A stretch of 64,000 bases of DNA from Thermoleophilum album (GTDB taxonomy: Bacteria > Actinomycetota > Thermoleophilia > Solirubrobacterales > Thermoleophilaceae): the NCBI RefSeq assembly GCF_028867705.1, contig NZ_CP066171.1:496001-560000 (forward strand). The letters are read 5' to 3'. A model generated the notes under the pieces. The model saw only the letters and a program-made list of their open reading frames with translations. It made no database searches and was not told the origin of the DNA. The position numbers and the translations under genes were made by a program. Shown here piece by piece: positions 42,475-50,595 of the stretch; position 1 is the first letter of the stretch; each line of letters starts with the position of its first letter.

Positions 42475-43828
42475 GTGTGGGCTCGGATATCTGTGCCGAT
42501 CCTTCGGTCAGTTCGATCGATTTACGCGCATCGGCGGTGAGGTGCGTGCTCTGAGGGCTGTGCACTGTAGCTGAGTAAGAGCAATCAAGGTGCAACAGGG
42601 GGCCAGTAGGCGCCATTCCGAAGACGACGAATGAAAGCGCTGGAATGGCTTGAACGGCCAGTTCGTGTCGTCCTAGCTCTTCGGCGATCCATGCGGCAAG
42701 GCGGTAACGGCCCGGAGCTAAGACGTTCGGTGCGCGGAGTTCGAGTGTAACGTGCGTCCCGGGCTTCAAGCTGACGGAATTCGACGCGGGAGTGTTGTTT
42801 TGTGGCAAGCGCCATCGCGGCGTTTGGAGAAGCAAAATACCGTTCTCGGAAAACAGCTGAAAGCCGAACATAGGGTCACGGATGGGTGTCTCGATGCGAA
42901 GGACGACTCGGGCGTGAAGCGGATCGCCGAGCTCGAGGTTTCGCTGTTCTTGGCCCCGGCGTTCAAGCCACGCGCGAACTAGTGAGGCGTGAGACCGGAG
43001 CACAGCGATCTCGCCACCAGCGGTTTCGGTTGTGCCGGCGCCGGCAGGGGCGCCGTCGGTAGCGAGCTCGGGGGCGTCACTGCCCTCTCGTTGGAAGTTG
43101 ATCCTCAGATAGTGACGAGCGGCCTCGTCTGGGTCGCCGATGTAGACGAGCTCACCACGGTCGAGCACTAGTGCGCGGTCGCACATCGATTGCACGGTCA
43201 TCATGTCGTGAGTCACGAGTACGACTGTCTTGCCCGCGCGCTTGCGGGCGCGGAAGACATCCATGCACTTCTGGGCAAAGCCGGCGTCGCCGACTGCCAG
43301 TACCTCGTCGATCAGCATGATGTCGGCGTCCGCCTCGACCATGATCGCGAAGGCGAGACGCACCATCATTCCCGACGAGTAGTTCTTGACCTTCAGGTCG
43401 CGAAACTCGCCCAGCTCGGCGAAGTCGATAATCCGGTCGGCGCGTGCTCGCGCTTCGCGGCGTGTCAGTCCCATCAAGACGCCGTTGATCTCGATGTTCT
43501 CGTTTGCGGTGAACTCGGGGTTGAAGCCGACGCCGAGCTCGATAAAAGGGGCGACGCGGCCGGCTACGCGAACGCTGCCGCGGTCGGCCTTGTAGATGCT
43601 GGCCATGATCTTGAGCAGGGTGCTCTTCCCCGACCCGTTCTGGCCGACGATCCCGAAAAACTCGCCGTCGTAGACGTCGAAGGAGACGCCTTTGAGCGCC
43701 TCGAAAGTCCGGTACGAGACCCTTTGGAAGGGCCGGACTACGCGCTCCTTGAGCGTGTCGACGCGTTGTTCGGGTACACGGAACGTCTTCCAGACGTCCT
43801 CGACTTGGATGGCTATTGGGCGATTCAC
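42467..43828 (-). CDS. wzt: ABC polysaccharide exporter, ATPase with glycan-binding domain (Wzt type)
   Basis: A 453-residue ABC ATPase. Walker A GQNGSGKST lies near 62-70, signature YSSGMMVRLAFAIM near 152-165, Walker B DIMLIDEVLAVGD near 172-184 and the switch His in VLVTHD near 207-212. YSSGM in place of LSGGQ is usual for the Wzt/TagH branch. Residues about 270-430 form a beta-sandwich resembling the carbohydrate-binding domain of E. coli O8/O9a Wzt, which recognises the modified end of a finished chain. This implies export of a capped glycan. The C-terminal half is visibly lower in G+C than the ATPase half. Start is GTG 43828. Confidence 0.92.
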   Translation of the reverse strand: MNRPIAIQVEDVWKTFRVPEQRVDTLKERVVRPFQRVSYRTFEALKGVSFDVYDGEFFGIVGQNGSGKSTLLKIMASIYKADRGSVRVAGRVAPFIELGVGFNPEFTANENIEINGVLMGLTRREARARADRIIDFAELGEFRDLKVKNYSSGMMVRLAFAIMVEADADIMLIDEVLAVGDAGFAQKCMDVFRARKRAGKTVVLVTHDMMTVQSMCDRALVLDRGELVYIGDPDEAARHYLRINFQREGSDAPELATDGAPAGAGTTETAGGEIAVLRSHASLVRAWLERRGQEQRNLELGDPLHARVVLRIETPIRDPMFGFQLFSENGILLLQTPRWRLPQNNTPASNSVSLKPGTHVTLELRAPNVLAPGRYRLAAWIAEELGRHELAVQAIPALSFVVFGMAPTGPLLHLDCSYSATVHSPQSTHLTADARKSIELTEGSAQISEPTHE

Positions 43829-43952
43829 GCGGAATGTGAGTCTTGACGAAGGAGGCCGTTAGCGGATCAGCTCGGGCGCGTCTCGCGGGGACCGCCCACG
43901 TGCGAGGGTAACCGGTTCGTCGCCATCAAGCGAGTCGCAGCCGGACCTAGCC

Positions 43953-43968
43953 TAGCCAGTACCGGCTA
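43953..43968. promoter_or_regulatory. Imperfect 16-bp palindrome in a divergent promoter region
   Basis: TAGCCAGTACCGGCTA has seven of eight pairs matching. It lies 40 bases before ATG 44009, in the 180-base gap shared with the Wzt gene. Four CTAG words crowd 43947-43996. It is a candidate operator only. Confidence 0.3.
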
Positions 43969-44008
43969 TCTAGCGCACCGCTCGCGAGCCGACTAGCATC
44001 GCCGCACT

Positions 44009-45673
44009 ATGCACCGGACCCAGCCTCCTGCTGCCGAGAGTACGCGAAGAGCATCGCATCGGCCGTTGCATGCCAACGGAGGTGGTCCCGAGGCTGGTCA
44101 AGCTGGGGGCCGGCGTGTCGCGCTCCTACACTACGCGCTGTTGCTCGCTGTGTTTGCAGTGGGTCTGTGGTGGCGTTTGCGCTTGCTCGGCGAGGACTTG
44201 TTCGCCGACGAGCTCGCGACGTGGTGGGACGTCACCGCGCCGGAGTCGGTGGCCGACGTCGTCCGGCTTGTTAGCTCCGATGCCGAGATCACGCCGCCGC
44301 TGTACTTCGTTCTTGCGCGGGTAGCGACGTGGTTCGGTCGCACGGAGGAGATGCTCCGGCTTCCGTCGCTGCTTGCTGGCTCGGCACTCATTCCCCTCGT
44401 CTACGCGTGGGGTCGATTTGTAGCTGGCCGCTGGGTTGGGCTGACCGCAGCAGCGATCACGGCCTTCGCTCCTTTCCAGCTCTACTACTCCGCCGAAGCG
44501 CGCGCGTACGCGGTGATGACGCTCCTGGTCGCAGTGTCGACGCTCTCACTTCTTGCGGCGCTCCGCCAGCGCAAGCTGTACTGGTGGGCTCTCTACGTGC
44601 TCGCTAGTGCGGGGGCGATGTACACGCACTACACAGCGGTCTTCGTGCTCGCCGTCCAGCTGATGTGGGCTTTGGTCGTGTTCGCAGCGCTTCGCCGGCC
44701 GCTTGTTGCAGCCAACGTCTGCGCAGCGCTCCTCTTCGCGCCGTGGATTCCGAGCTTTCTCGCAGACCGCGATTCCTGGACTACCCAAGTCCTCTCGGGA
44801 CTCACGCCCTTGGACCTGGAGTCACTCGGCCGCTACTGGATCCACTGGTCGTTCGGCTATCCATACGCCGCGAACGGAGTCGCCGTCATACCCGGATGGC
44901 CTGCCGTAGCGGCTCTGGGTCTGGGCCTAGCAGCGGGTGGTTGGGGGGCGTTCCGCCGCGTCCGTAGGCGCGTCGATCTTCGCTCGCCGGTGGCACTGAC
45001 GGTGATGTTGGCGTTTGCTAATCCCATTCTGGCGCTGGCTGTGTCGCTCGTCAGCTCGAATGTCTACGGGCCTCGGAACCTTGCAGCCTCTTGGCCGGCT
45101 CTCGCCGTCACGTTGGCGCTCGTCGCTTGGTCGGCTCTTCCACGGTGGCGGGTGTTGAGCGTCGGCGGGGTGGTGGGGTGTTTTGCCATCGGGGGTGCCA
45201 TCACCGCCCTGGGCGATCACGGTCGGCCCCAGGTTTCTCCCTTGCTCGCCCTCGTCGACAAAAAGGCGCAGCCTCGTGACGTACTCGTGGATGGAACCGC
45301 ACGCCTTAGTCCGGGGCCGGTAAGCATCGTGGACGCGATCCCCCACGCGTCGCTCTTCACCGTACGCGTCGGTGCACCCGCCGTGCGTGACCGCCCATTC
45401 CGGGTCGGCGATGTGCGTATCACGGCCTCCGAACTCTCGGAACGTTTGGCGCGTGACCTTCCGCGCGGGTCCCGGGTGTTCTGGCTCACCCTGGTTTTCC
45501 AGGTCGATCCGTCGTGGCTTCGTGGGGACGTGTCCACCCCTGAACGGCTAAGTCGCATCTGGCGACGCGCTGGTTTCCGCATCGTCGAGCGCCACGAGTC
45601 CGAGGCGGGGTTTGTGCCGGTGCGCCTGTGGGTGCTTGAGAGGAGTAGCGCCAGCCCTGTAGTGCGCGACTAG
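44009..45673 (+). CDS. GT39/ArnT-like (GT-C) membrane glycosyltransferase
   Basis: Polytopic membrane protein of 554 residues with about 10-12 helices and a C-terminal outside domain of about 150 residues. The first outside loop holds the acidic pair in GEDLFADELATWW near 65-75, as expected for polyprenyl-phosphate-sugar-dependent GT-C enzymes of the PMT/ArnT type. A second loop has ITPPLYFVLARVATWFG. It would use a lipid-linked sugar on the outer face to decorate a glycan or protein. Nearby DPM1-like GT2 genes (45841, 50596) could supply that lipid-linked donor. It stands alone on the plus strand. Confidence 0.82.
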   Translation: MHRTQPPAAESTRRASHRPLHANGGGPEAGQAGGRRVALLHYALLLAVFAVGLWWRLRLLGEDLFADELATWWDVTAPESVADVVRLVSSDAEITPPLYFVLARVATWFGRTEEMLRLPSLLAGSALIPLVYAWGRFVAGRWVGLTAAAITAFAPFQLYYSAEARAYAVMTLLVAVSTLSLLAALRQRKLYWWALYVLASAGAMYTHYTAVFVLAVQLMWALVVFAALRRPLVAANVCAALLFAPWIPSFLADRDSWTTQVLSGLTPLDLESLGRYWIHWSFGYPYAANGVAVIPGWPAVAALGLGLAAGGWGAFRRVRRRVDLRSPVALTVMLAFANPILALAVSLVSSNVYGPRNLAASWPALAVTLALVAWSALPRWRVLSVGGVVGCFAIGGAITALGDHGRPQVSPLLALVDKKAQPRDVLVDGTARLSPGPVSIVDAIPHASLFTVRVGAPAVRDRPFRVGDVRITASELSERLARDLPRGSRVFWLTLVFQVDPSWLRGDVSTPERLSRIWRRAGFRIVERHESEAGFVPVRLWVLERSSASPVVRD

Positions 45674-45840
45674 CAGCAGAACGTCTCACGCTCGCGAGGG
45701 CCCCGATCATCAGCGCCGTTGGGGCTGGGGCTCCCACCCGCCTGCCCGAGCGAAGGCGACGCGAGGGCGTGGAGTGCTCGACCTTGAAGCTTCGACGCAG
45801 AGCCGGTCGACGGGTGACCTGCAGCGTGGCCGCGCGACAC

Positions 45841-46614
45841 CTAGTGCACGCGCGTGGCGCGGCTGGCAACCACGGCTGGTGACACCCGCTCGGGTCGATA
45901 GGCGGGTACGTCGCGACCGAGCCGAAAACGCAGGATCTCCCGCACCATCTGCAATCCCAGTTTGACAGCGACGAGATGGTTTCCTGTGACAGAGGATTGT
46001 CCAACCCGTGGCAGGTAGTTAACCGGCAGCTCGATGAAAGAGGCTCGTGACGCAATTACCAACAACATCACCTCGATGGCGGCATGGTTGCTACCAATCG
46101 TCATATGCGTGCCAACATAACGTGCGAGGTCCTTGTGGAACAACTTATATGTACATCCAACATCGCTTAGATGATTGGTATTAAAGAGGACCTCGACAAG
46201 TTTCGCAACTCCCCAATTGCCCCAGCGGAGAAGCGGTGGCATATTCGCTCCACGCCAAATAAAGTTACGGGTCGTGCGGGTCCCAAAAACCGCATCGCAC
46301 TCATCACTATAGATAAGGAGTTTAGTGATATCCGACGGAAGAAACGTGCCGTCCGGCTCGGCTAGAACTACTAGATCTCCTTCGGCTTCGAGCAGTCCTC
46401 GCCTCACGGCGTAGCCATATCCTTGTTTGGATTCACGAACGATCCTTGCCGGGGTCTCGGCAACCGCTTCCTGGGTCCCCGGCTCAGCGTTGTTGTCAAC
46501 TACAAGGACGTCGTCAACGACCCCGGTCTCTAAGAAGCCGTCGATGACACGGCGTATCGAGAGTTTTTCCGCGTACGTAGGTAGGACTACAGAGACGGTC
46601 TGACCGTTCCACAT
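45841..46614 (-). CDS. GT2 polyprenyl-phosphate sugar synthase-like (DPM1 type)
   Basis: A 257-residue GT2 enzyme resembling dolichol-phosphate mannose synthase: SVVLPTYAEKLSIRRVIDGF, VDDVLVVDNNAEPG, the metal motif AEPDGTF near 91-97, FGTRTTRNFIWRGANMPP and VGCTYKLFHKDLA. There is no C-terminal membrane helix. It would make a polyprenyl-phosphate sugar for the GT39-like enzyme nearby, or act on a lipid-linked intermediate. G+C is strikingly low (23 of 60 at 46141-46200), so it is very likely a recent import. It is convergent with the GT39-like gene; the 167-base gap has no gene. Confidence 0.87.
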   Translation of the reverse strand: MWNGQTVSVVLPTYAEKLSIRRVIDGFLETGVVDDVLVVDNNAEPGTQEAVAETPARIVRESKQGYGYAVRRGLLEAEGDLVVLAEPDGTFLPSDITKLLIYSDECDAVFGTRTTRNFIWRGANMPPLLRWGNWGVAKLVEVLFNTNHLSDVGCTYKLFHKDLARYVGTHMTIGSNHAAIEVMLLVIASRASFIELPVNYLPRVGQSSVTGNHLVAVKLGLQMVREILRFRLGRDVPAYRPERVSPAVVASRATRVH

Positions 46615-46781
46615 GGGGCCTAGGGGTCGTCGTTGTGCGAAGGCAAGAACGAGGCTAGCGCGGGGGCGCTTTACGTCGCAATAACTACTGCGTACCGGGC
46701 GAGATCCTTGCAGACTGCTCGCTCACAAACTATCGTACCGATGGTGGCGTCGACACAAGCCCTAGAAGCGAGCGTGACTGG

Positions 46782-47834
46782 ATGATCGCGTTCGCCGTTT
46801 CGATCACGGACTGGTCTACCTACGAGCGCTGCGCCCGAAGGGGAATAAGGCGTGTCGCCGAGCCCGACTCCGTGATACTGGAGCGTCCGGCGACGGGCTC
46901 GATCTTCGATAGCTACAACGCCATCCTCGACGAAGCTGCCGAGCTCGCGGATCTCGAGGCGCTCGTCCTGCTCCACCAAGACACCGAGATTGTCGACGAG
47001 GACTTTTGCGCTCGTCTGCGCGGCGTACTGTCGTCCGATCCCGAGGTGGGCGTCGTGGGTTGCGTCGGTGCTCTCGACGTCCGCTCGATCGCGTGGTGGG
47101 AGGGGTCAGTGCGCTTGGCAGCCTTCCGGCACCGATATCCGGAGCACGGAGGCGGATTTCTCGACGGCTTTTCCTGGGACCACGCCACCGGTTCCCCGTA
47201 CTCGCGGGAAGGAGACGTGGAAACGGTCGACGGTTTCCTTCTCTGCCTCACCCCGCGGGTTGTGCGCGATATCCGCTTCGATCCCTCGATCGGTCGTTTC
47301 CACGGCTACGACTTCGATTTCTGTCTGCAGGTACGAGAGGCGGGAATGAAAGTGCGCGCGGTCGGATTTCGTGCCATACACCATCACTCGCTCAACCTGG
47401 TCTCGGATTTAGACGGTTGGGTCGAGGCGAACGTGGCAGTTGTCCGGAAGTGGTATGGCCGGATGCCTCGAGTGGGTGTCGGACCAGGGCGATGGCGTCA
47501 GCGCGCTCGGAGGGCAGCTGCCGAGCGGGACCTCGCGGTGGCGATGGGGTACTACTACGAACTCGACGCTATAGCGCGAGGTCAAGACCTTGAGCGAGCG
47601 ATTAAGAGTGCGTTGACAAGCATCGGGTGGCGACTGACGGGACCGCTACGAGCGACCAAGCACCTCGCGAATGTCATACGCGAAGCCTTCTCGCGCGGTG
47701 CGCCGCAGCGTGACCAGATTCCTGATGAGGAGGAGGGGGAGGGCCGTACAGCTGTGTCCCGAAGCTTGATAGGGGCAAGACCTGGGCGTCTCGCCGAAGC
47801 GGTCGGGGAGGGTGAAAAGACCGCGTCATCATGA
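46782..47834 (+). CDS. GT2-like glycosyltransferase with SWRLT-type tail (tandem copy 1)
   Basis: A 350-residue protein of the short GT2-like family (PF13712 type). The N-terminal half holds SIFDSYNAILDEAAELADLEALVLLHQDTEIVDEDF, where HQDT stands at the metal-motif position, then WWEGSV and FHGYDFDFCLQVREAGMKV for acceptor binding. The C-terminal part is helical and contains SIGWRLTGPLR at 280-290, related to tails on two other proteins here. It overlaps the next gene by four bases (ATGA); the two are paralogues. Sugar specificity is unknown. Confidence 0.82.
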   Translation: MIAFAVSITDWSTYERCARRGIRRVAEPDSVILERPATGSIFDSYNAILDEAAELADLEALVLLHQDTEIVDEDFCARLRGVLSSDPEVGVVGCVGALDVRSIAWWEGSVRLAAFRHRYPEHGGGFLDGFSWDHATGSPYSREGDVETVDGFLLCLTPRVVRDIRFDPSIGRFHGYDFDFCLQVREAGMKVRAVGFRAIHHHSLNLVSDLDGWVEANVAVVRKWYGRMPRVGVGPGRWRQRARRAAAERDLAVAMGYYYELDAIARGQDLERAIKSALTSIGWRLTGPLRATKHLANVIREAFSRGAPQRDQIPDEEEGEGRTAVSRSLIGARPGRLAEAVGEGEKTASS

Positions 47835-48775
47835 TCGCGTTTGGTTGCGTCGTCGAGGATCGTGTAGCTGTCGAGTACTACGCCGCTCCGGGCATCGAGC
47901 GCGCCGCGGAAGGGAACTCCGAGGTCCACCTGATCGGCGCGACGCGTAACCGCGCGCGCAACTGGAATCTCCTGCTCGACCTTGCCGCGCGAAACGACGC
48001 GCTGGAGGCGCTCGTGATCGTCCACCCGCACGCGCAAATCACCGACCCGAAACTCTGCCAGCGTATCCGCGCTCTGCTTGCGAGCGAGCCCGACGTAGCC
48101 GTCATGGGCGCCGCCGGGGCGCGCTGTCCGTCTTCGCCCGCTTGGTGGACAGGGACCGTGGTTTCAGCTGACGTACGGCTCCGCTACAAGGAGCACGGCG
48201 GCGGTGAGCTTCCCCGCTGGGTGCCCTTCGACCCCCTTCCCGCCCCTTCCGACGTGGATGTCGTCGAAGGCTCGCTGCTCGTTCTCTCGGCCTGGGCTGT
48301 TCGCACCCTTCGTTTCGACGAGCGACTGCCCGAAGGCCACGGTTGCGACGTCGACCTTTCCTTGCAGGCGCGCGCACACGGTAAGCGGGCGTGGGTGATC
48401 GACACCAGCGTGACGTTCCACGGTGGCCTCGAGCTGGTTGCCGAGGACGATTACGCCTGGCTCCAGGCACACGAGTTGCTCGCTGAGAAGTGGGAAGGTG
48501 CGTTCGGCGCTGACGGTCCGCTCGCGCCGGCGCCGGACACGCCGGAGCCTGGCGAGGCTGAAAACGACGAGGCCTGGCGGGACCGGGCGTGGCGGGCCGA
48601 GGCCGAGCGCGAAGCCGCCCGCTCGGCTGCACACACGCGCCAACTGCACGCCAACGCAGCCCTGCGCCCCCTAGAAGCGCAGCTGCAAGAGATCGAAAGA
48701 TCGCTCTCGTGGCGCTTGACGGAGCCGCTCCGGCGTCTCAACCACTGGCGCCGTCGCCGGCGAGTGCTCGCCTGA
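47831..48775 (+). CDS. GT2-like glycosyltransferase homologue with degenerate metal motif (tandem copy 2)
   Basis: A 314-residue paralogue of the previous protein (both begin MIAF and share LEALVxxHxxxxI, AWWxGxV, YxEHGGG and GxDxDxxLQxR). At the position of the metal motif the first copy has LLHQDTEI and this one has IVHPHAQI, so the key aspartate is missing. A coiled stretch near 245-290 leads to the C-terminal tail SLSWRLTEPLRRL at 291-303 and an Arg-rich end. It may be inactive or act as a partner of copy 1. The gene overlaps the convergent methyltransferase-like gene by 38 bases. Confidence 0.8.
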   Translation: MIAFGCVVEDRVAVEYYAAPGIERAAEGNSEVHLIGATRNRARNWNLLLDLAARNDALEALVIVHPHAQITDPKLCQRIRALLASEPDVAVMGAAGARCPSSPAWWTGTVVSADVRLRYKEHGGGELPRWVPFDPLPAPSDVDVVEGSLLVLSAWAVRTLRFDERLPEGHGCDVDLSLQARAHGKRAWVIDTSVTFHGGLELVAEDDYAWLQAHELLAEKWEGAFGADGPLAPAPDTPEPGEAENDEAWRDRAWRAEAEREAARSAAHTRQLHANAALRPLEAQLQEIERSLSWRLTEPLRRLNHWRRRRRVLA

Positions 48776-49778
48776 CCTCTTCCCGCGAAACGACGGTGGC
48801 GTGGCGCCCGATACCGAGCCGCGCGCGCACCCGCGAGATGCGCTCCGCAAGCGCAAAAGCCCGCGACTCGAGCAGGCGGTTGAGCACCCGCTCGTGTCGC
48901 TGCAAGACGCTGTTGAGCCGCCAAAGCTCGACCTGGTGCGCGTGCTGGCGTGCGAGCTGCAGTACGCGGTTGCCCTCGAGCCGCGCCAGCAGCGGGTTGC
49001 GATCGAACGGGGCCAGCAAACGCTCCAGATCGTCGGCGTAGGGCGCGTTGCGATCCCACATCGCACCAAAACCGAAGAAGACCGGCACGACCGCGAGCCG
49101 CGCCTGCGGGTACTCGCGAGCGAAATCTTCGACGGCCGTCAAGACCCCGTTGCGCTCGCCACCCTCACGGGCTGCTGATTTCGGGTAGGGCAGACCGTCG
49201 GGGCGCGTCCCTGGATCGCCGGGATATATACCCCGTCCCTCGCCGACAAGCGGCTGGCGGTATTCGGCGGGAATCGCTTCTGGATCGAAGTAATCGTCGC
49301 GCCGCCCGTGTGGCCAACAGAGATCGTGGAAAAAGAGCAGCGGTAGCGTGTCACCGGCGCGCTCGGCGATCGTCGTGAGCTCGTGGAACACCGTGTAATA
49401 GTTGTGGTCGCCATCGATGACGATCGCATCGGCGAGCTGGCGTTGGGCGAGAGCCTTCAGGCTCGGCTCGCGGACCAGCGTCAGAGCGGCGGACTCGCGG
49501 GCTAGCGCCTCGAGCGATGGCTGGGGTGCGGGGTCGATCGCTTCGACTTGCGCGCCGCGGCTTTCCGCCCAAGCCAAAAGGAGCCGCGTCAGATCGCCGG
49601 CGAAGGCTCCGACCTCAGCGACGCGTGCTGGGCGGGCTGCGTCGAGACACGGCACCAGCAGCTCGGCATGGTGAGCCATCGAGGTCGCCCACCGTGTTGG
49701 GTCGTGAGCGTAAGGGTCAATGTCGAACAGCGTTCTCTCGTTGCTTGGGCTTTCCGTAGTCGTTGGCGCTTCACTCAT
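48738..49778 (-). CDS. Class I methyltransferase/cephalosporin hydroxylase-like protein with helical tail
   Basis: A 346-residue protein. Residues about 30-240 are a SAM-binding Rossmann fold of the Methyltransf_24/CmcI type: RVAEVGAFAGDLTRLLL, QVEAIDPAP, DAIVIDGDHNYYTVFHEL and LPLLFFHDLCWPHGRRDDY, with Asp and His residues suitable for a metal. A helical C-terminus of about 100 residues ends with ESRAFALAERISRVRARLG (304-322), a distant match to the SWRLT tail. ATG 49778 shares ATGA with the stop of the methyltransferase gene upstream. It probably modifies a glycan or nucleotide sugar; substrate unknown. Confidence 0.75.
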   Translation of the reverse strand: MSEAPTTTESPSNERTLFDIDPYAHDPTRWATSMAHHAELLVPCLDAARPARVAEVGAFAGDLTRLLLAWAESRGAQVEAIDPAPQPSLEALARESAALTLVREPSLKALAQRQLADAIVIDGDHNYYTVFHELTTIAERAGDTLPLLFFHDLCWPHGRRDDYFDPEAIPAEYRQPLVGEGRGIYPGDPGTRPDGLPYPKSAAREGGERNGVLTAVEDFAREYPQARLAVVPVFFGFGAMWDRNAPYADDLERLLAPFDRNPLLARLEGNRVLQLARQHAHQVELWRLNSVLQRHERVLNRLLESRAFALAERISRVRARLGIGRHATVVSREEVRRALAGDGASG

Positions 49779-50581
49779 CGCATGCCTCCGTTGGCCGTCC
49801 GAGCCTCGCCGGCGTGACACACGGCCAGCACGTCGAGGCACTTATCGAGGTTGTCGTCGCGCAGAAAGAAATCGTCGACAGTTATCGCTTCTGCGTTTGG
49901 ATGAGGCACCGCCCGCGACCGGGTCAGCTGGAGGTCGTAGAGGAGCTGTCGCAAACGTCGCGGAATGAGACGTCGCAACCGCAGCGGGTCGCGGGCCAAG
50001 AGTCGATGCAGTTGCTCGCGCTCGCTGTTGTGTATCTCCATATAGCGGTCGGAGGCGAACAGTCCGTAGAGATCGACCCGCTCGAACGCCGCGAGTGCCA
50101 GCGAGCGGAATTCTTCCGGCGAGAACTCGACGTAGTGGTACGGGTCGATAATTTCGTCCGGGACACCGAACGTCAGGCGGTTAGGCGTCCACACGCACGC
50201 CACCCCTCCGGGGCGAAGGACACGGTGAAGCTCGGCGATCGCGCGCTCCGGGTCGGGTACGTGCTCGATTGCGTGGACCGAGATGGCGCCGTCGAACGAC
50301 CCCGCTGGGAAGGGCAGCGCGCGCATGTCGGCGACCACGGTAGGGCGGTGTTGTCCCGCCAAAACTTGCGGGTCGATGTCGACTCCGATGCTCTCGCGGG
50401 GCTCTAGGAAACGCGCGCCGTGCCCCACTCCACAACCGACATCCACGATCCGGCCGTCGGGCAGAAATGGCTCGGCGAGCTTGTACTCGGCGGTGTGGCG
50501 CTGCCACGAGGGATTGAAACCCCCCTCGGCAGTTACTGCCCGCTCGCCGGTGACGATTCGCGCTCTCAGAGTTGCGACCAT
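49775..50581 (-). CDS. SAM-dependent methyltransferase (Methyltransf_11 type)
   Basis: A 268-residue class I methyltransferase. Motif I is IVDVGCGVGHGARFLEP near 46-62, followed by VDIDPQVLAGQ (motif II), MRALPFPAGSFDGAISVHAIEHV (motif III) and LRPGGVACVW. Size and motifs fit ubiE/Methyltransf_11-type enzymes common in polysaccharide clusters. The acceptor is unknown. It is tightly linked to the CmcI-like gene downstream (4-base overlap) and to a GT2 gene 15 bases upstream, forming a three-gene minus-strand unit. Confidence 0.87.
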   Translation of the reverse strand: MVATLRARIVTGERAVTAEGGFNPSWQRHTAEYKLAEPFLPDGRIVDVGCGVGHGARFLEPRESIGVDIDPQVLAGQHRPTVVADMRALPFPAGSFDGAISVHAIEHVPDPERAIAELHRVLRPGGVACVWTPNRLTFGVPDEIIDPYHYVEFSPEEFRSLALAAFERVDLYGLFASDRYMEIHNSEREQLHRLLARDPLRLRRLIPRRLRQLLYDLQLTRSRAVPHPNAEAITVDDFFLRDDNLDKCLDVLAVCHAGEARTANGGMR

Positions 50582-50595
50582 AGCCTCGGAAAGGG

